From positions 372,001 through 436,000 of the forward strand of contig NZ_MRTD01000003.1 of assembly GCF_001956295.1 (NCBI RefSeq): a DNA stretch of 64,000 bases, read 5' to 3'. The notes under the pieces were generated by a model that saw only the letters and a list, made by a program, of their open reading frames with translations, had not been told where the DNA came from and made no database searches. Position numbers and translations under genes: made by a program. Below are positions 61,784 through 64,000 of the stretch, piece after piece; the stretch's first letter is position 1, and each line of letters starts with the position of its first letter. The DNA comes from Paenibacillus sp. FSL A5-0031 (GTDB lineage: Bacteria; Bacillota; Bacilli; Paenibacillales; Paenibacillaceae).

Positions 61784-62213
61784 CGAGCTACAATCGGTTG
61801 AAGCGTTCGTCCGCGGACTCTTTCCGTCAACAACGTACAAGCAAACGGTGCCGAAAAATCCCGTTGCTGATACGTTCGTTATACGGCTGCTTACGGATGG
61901 GCGCGCAAATGAAACGCACACTTCTATCCGCGTTGATCGAACGTATCAAATCGTCTATTACGGAGCAACGCCGGCTGACGTACTGACGAAAATGGATACG
62001 CTTAGTCGCGCGATATACCAAACCGAACGAATACCAATTAACGCCTCTTCACGGTTCATCCGTGTTGGGGCGTTTTCTTTTTCCGCGCCATTTCAAACGG
62101 ACGGTGATCTCTACGCGTGTATTGGCGTGATGGAGACGCAAGTTCGCGAGGAACGGACGCAGGTGGCTGCGCCTTTAATTGGCGAGGTCAGCACGATAAT
62201 AACGGAAATTTAA
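61773..62213 (+). CDS. Tail terminator protein (XkdJ-like)
   Basis: 146 residues, alpha/beta. FVIRLLTDGRANETHTSIRV, VYYGATPADVLTKMDTLSRA. Position immediately before the sheath matches tail terminator proteins of PBSX-type phages. GTG start with GGAGGGGA upstream inside the preceding gene. Confidence 0.75.
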   Translation: MVVNELQSVEAFVRGLFPSTTYKQTVPKNPVADTFVIRLLTDGRANETHTSIRVDRTYQIVYYGATPADVLTKMDTLSRAIYQTERIPINASSRFIRVGAFSFSAPFQTDGDLYACIGVMETQVREERTQVAAPLIGEVSTIITEI

Positions 62214-62226
62214 AGGAGGCCAATCG

Positions 62227-63273
62227 ATGTCAGGCGGAACCTGGAATCCAACGACCTTGCCAATACGGCCAGGCGTTTATATCAATTTCGTAGAGGCGGC
62301 CGCAGCTGCTATTACGGGCGGTGAACGTGGCGTAGTTGCGCTCGGGCTTAGTACGTACACAGGCGGTACAGCGACGGTCGGCAAATATTACGAAGTGAAC
62401 ACGTTAGCTGCAGCGGACGCATTATTCGGTAGCGCGAACACAATGCCAATCAAGCTCGCGTTCCAAGGCGGAGCATCACGCGTTATCGTTTATACGCTAC
62501 CAACGTCGCCAGTAACAGCGGATTACACCGCCATGCGTGCCGGCTTTGATACGCAATTCTTCAACGTATTCGTCGCGCAGGTGTATAACGTGACCGAACA
62601 AGCAGCGCTGAAAACGTGGCTAACTACGAATCGCACCGACGGCAAGCAATTCATGCTCGTTATCGGAGGCGATGCGACTACGGACGCTGATCCGACGGTG
62701 GGCAATACGCGCTCAACACTAAACGCTGATAGCGCGATTGTTAACGTCATTAACGGCGCGATTGTTGACGGTGTGAGCTATACGTCCAGCGCATATGCAC
62801 CGTTTGTTGCCGGCCTTATCGCAGGCTCGAATATCAACGAATCGATTACGTACGCGCCAACAACGGCATCCGACGTAACGAAGCGCCTCTCTAACGCGCA
62901 GACAAATGCGGCGCTAACGGCGGGCTCGCTCGTTCTCACCAACGACGGTAAGCGCGTGAAAATCGAGCAAGGCGTAGTCACATCCGGTAAGAAAATACGC
63001 GCCACTCGCGCAAGACAGGCGGTCATTGACGACATTTCAACGACGGCTGACGAATCATTTATCGGCCGCCTGCAGAATAACGCGGACGGTCGCGCAGCTC
63101 TTATCGCGTCGGTAACGAAGTATCTCGAAACGCTCGCGGACAATGGCGTACTGGAAGCGCCGATCGTAACGCTCGATCCGAATAATCCGCCAGTTGGCGA
63201 TAAAGTGTTCCTCGCGATTTCGTACGTCGAGATCGACAGCATGGAACGCATTTTCTTCACTATCAACGTATAA
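62227..63273 (+). CDS. Tail sheath protein (XkdK-like)
   Basis: 348 residues. Contractile sheath subunit of the PBSX type. Features: RPGVYINFVEAAAAAITGGE at the N-terminus, middle subtilisin-like sheath fold, C-terminal AISYVEIDSMERIFFTINV. Followed by the tube gene, together specifying a contractile tail. AAAGGAGG precedes the ATG. Confidence 0.93.
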   Translation: MSGGTWNPTTLPIRPGVYINFVEAAAAAITGGERGVVALGLSTYTGGTATVGKYYEVNTLAAADALFGSANTMPIKLAFQGGASRVIVYTLPTSPVTADYTAMRAGFDTQFFNVFVAQVYNVTEQAALKTWLTTNRTDGKQFMLVIGGDATTDADPTVGNTRSTLNADSAIVNVINGAIVDGVSYTSSAYAPFVAGLIAGSNINESITYAPTTASDVTKRLSNAQTNAALTAGSLVLTNDGKRVKIEQGVVTSGKKIRATRARQAVIDDISTTADESFIGRLQNNADGRAALIASVTKYLETLADNGVLEAPIVTLDPNNPPVGDKVFLAISYVEIDSMERIFFTINV

Positions 63274-63287
63274 GGAGGCGCAATTAA

Positions 63288-63728
63288 ATGACGATGGACC
63301 CGACGAAAGTTATTAGCGGTCGATTCGGTAAGCTATTCGATGCCGACGGTAATTGGCTGACTAACGTTACAACCGTTAATGCGACGGCTGACTTCGAAAA
63401 AGAAGACATCAAGATTTCCGGCACGCGCTGGATCGGTAAGAAAGTGACCGGCGTCAGCGGCAGCGGCGACTTTAGCGGCTATCTCGTAACGTCCGAACTT
63501 ATCGAGAAAATCGCGCAAGGAACGGACGACACAAAATCCGCACTGGTAACGGAGCTTATTTATTCCGTAACCGATCCGGACAACGGCGGTACATACCGCG
63601 TACGTCTCAAAGGCGTAACATTCGATAGCATTCCGCTTATCACGTCGGACGTGGGCGCGATGGTAGAGAACGAATTCCCGTTTACTTTTACCGGCTTTCA
63701 AATCATGACGCCATTACGAAATAGCTAA
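63288..63728 (+). CDS. Tail tube protein (XkdM-like)
   Basis: 146 residues. DPTKVISGRFGKLFDADGNW, IKISGTRWIGKKVTG and TLGFQ-like FTFTGFQIM are typical of the PBSX tube. AAGGAGG precedes the ATG; 14 bases after the sheath. Confidence 0.92.
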   Translation: MTMDPTKVISGRFGKLFDADGNWLTNVTTVNATADFEKEDIKISGTRWIGKKVTGVSGSGDFSGYLVTSELIEKIAQGTDDTKSALVTELIYSVTDPDNGGTYRVRLKGVTFDSIPLITSDVGAMVENEFPFTFTGFQIMTPLRNS

Positions 63729-63735
63729 ACGAAAT

Positions 63736-63767
63736 AACGGAGGCTCCTACGGGATGTCTCCGTTTTT
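63736..63767 (+). terminator. Hairpin after tail tube gene
   Basis: AACGGAG / CTCCGTT stem followed by T5, placed where high-level tube/sheath expression is often separated from downstream tail genes. Confidence 0.65.
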
Positions 63768-63829
63768 AATTACGAAAACAAATCCGGAGGCGGCGCAATT
63801 ATACCGCACCGATTAGGGGCGATAACAAT

Positions 63830-64000
63830 ATGACTACGAAACCAAACGCATTGCAAGCGCTATTAGGCGCAAGCACGGACATTAAGAAGAACGTTCCAAT
63901 CCGCAGGCTAGGCGTTGACTTTACGCTAAAGGCGATGTCAGAAGCGGAAATCGAACGCGTCAAAACGGAATGTACTTACGGCGATGGCAAAGGCGGTAAG
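63830..64000 (+). CDS. Tail assembly chaperone-like protein, 3'-truncated by window edge
   Basis: 57 codons visible, open to the edge. MTTKPNALQALLGASTDIKK and VDFTLKAMSEAEIERVK resemble XkdN-type tail assembly chaperones, which follow the tube gene in PBSX-like phages and may undergo a programmed frameshift. The rest is outside the window. Confidence 0.72.
   Translation, partial: MTTKPNALQALLGASTDIKKNVPIRRLGVDFTLKAMSEAEIERVKTECTYGDGKGGK

Larger units (their letters stand above)
33379..64000 (+). mobile_element. Prophage (left part), PBSX-type myovirus-like, inserted after spo0A
   Basis: Everything right of spo0A is phage: integrase, repressor and operators, antirepressor, terminase, portal, capsid, connectors, sheath and tube. 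Codon use shifts to many CGT, ACG and GAC codons. The left junction lies between the spo0A stop (33378) and the integrase end (33655), and I cannot place the attachment core without the right end, which is outside the window. Visible part at least 30 kb. Contractile tail is predicted from the sheath protein. Confidence 0.93.

Noticed and set aside
62778..63266. 162-residue leftward frame in the sheath gene
   Set aside because: Antisense shadow of the sheath gene.

Overview
The window joins a conserved Bacillota chromosome segment (about 1-33.4 kb) to the left part of a large temperate phage genome (about 33.4 kb to the right edge). The gene order from the yqhP position and yqhQ through aroQ, papA, efp, spoIIIAA-AH, accBC, nusB, folD, xseAB, ispA, dxs, tlyA, argR, recN, spoIVB and spo0A is the one known from Bacillales. 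Together with a spore photoproduct lyase gene, frequent TTG/GTG starts and Gram-positive ribosome binding sites, this indicates an endospore former. Paenibacillus or a close relative is the best guess (inference; no rRNA is present).

Region 1 (1-11.4 kb): the end of a zinc ABC importer (znuA'-znuC-znuB), ccdA, spore photoproduct lyase, mntR, the yqhP/yqhQ/yqhR cluster, aroQ, an Xaa-Pro peptidase, efp, a lysC-type aspartokinase with an internal beta-subunit start, and comB. Region 2 (11.5-17.5 kb): yqhV and the complete eight-gene spoIIIA operon behind a good sigma-E-type promoter. Region 3 (17.6-33.4 kb): acetyl-CoA carboxylase accBC, Asp23/AmaP envelope genes, nusB, folD, xseAB, ispA, dxs, tlyA, a conserved hypothetical gene, argR, recN, spoIVB, and spo0A with three 0A-type boxes upstream.

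Region 4 (33.4-64 kb and beyond) is a prophage next to the intact 3' end of spo0A. A tyrosine integrase is followed by a leftward early operon: YolD-like protein behind a LexA-type box, small membrane and unknown proteins, a replication-relaxation family protein, and an FtsK/SpoIIIE-type ATPase. A small Cro/C1-type repressor sits among three copies of a 17-bp palindromic operator, each overlapping or flanking a sigma-A promoter. Rightward come an array of tiny genes, a hairpin-rich segment ending in a terminator with a LexA-type box near its start, a broken dUTPase gene abutting a HicAB toxin-antitoxin pair, five spaced copies of a promoter-like or iteron-like element, a DUF3102-J-domain fusion, a BRO-type antirepressor, and an 850-residue protein with the DxDGD signature of YonO/cellular-RdRP-type RNA polymerases. 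After that come a tandem winged-helix protein and 1.26 kb of non-coding DNA with direct repeats. The late module follows: TerS, TerL, portal, minor head, a fibre-like block, scaffold, major capsid, head-tail connectors, and a PBSX-type contractile sheath and tube. This predicts a myovirus-like particle. Three AT-rich cargo genes interrupt the late module: two small antisense unknowns and an acyltransferase.

The most interesting part is 40.2-49.4 kb. A single-chain RNA polymerase lies in the same operon-like block as the five repeated promoter-like elements, and no phage DNA polymerase, helicase or primase is visible in the window. No tRNA, rRNA, CRISPR array or insertion sequence was recognised.
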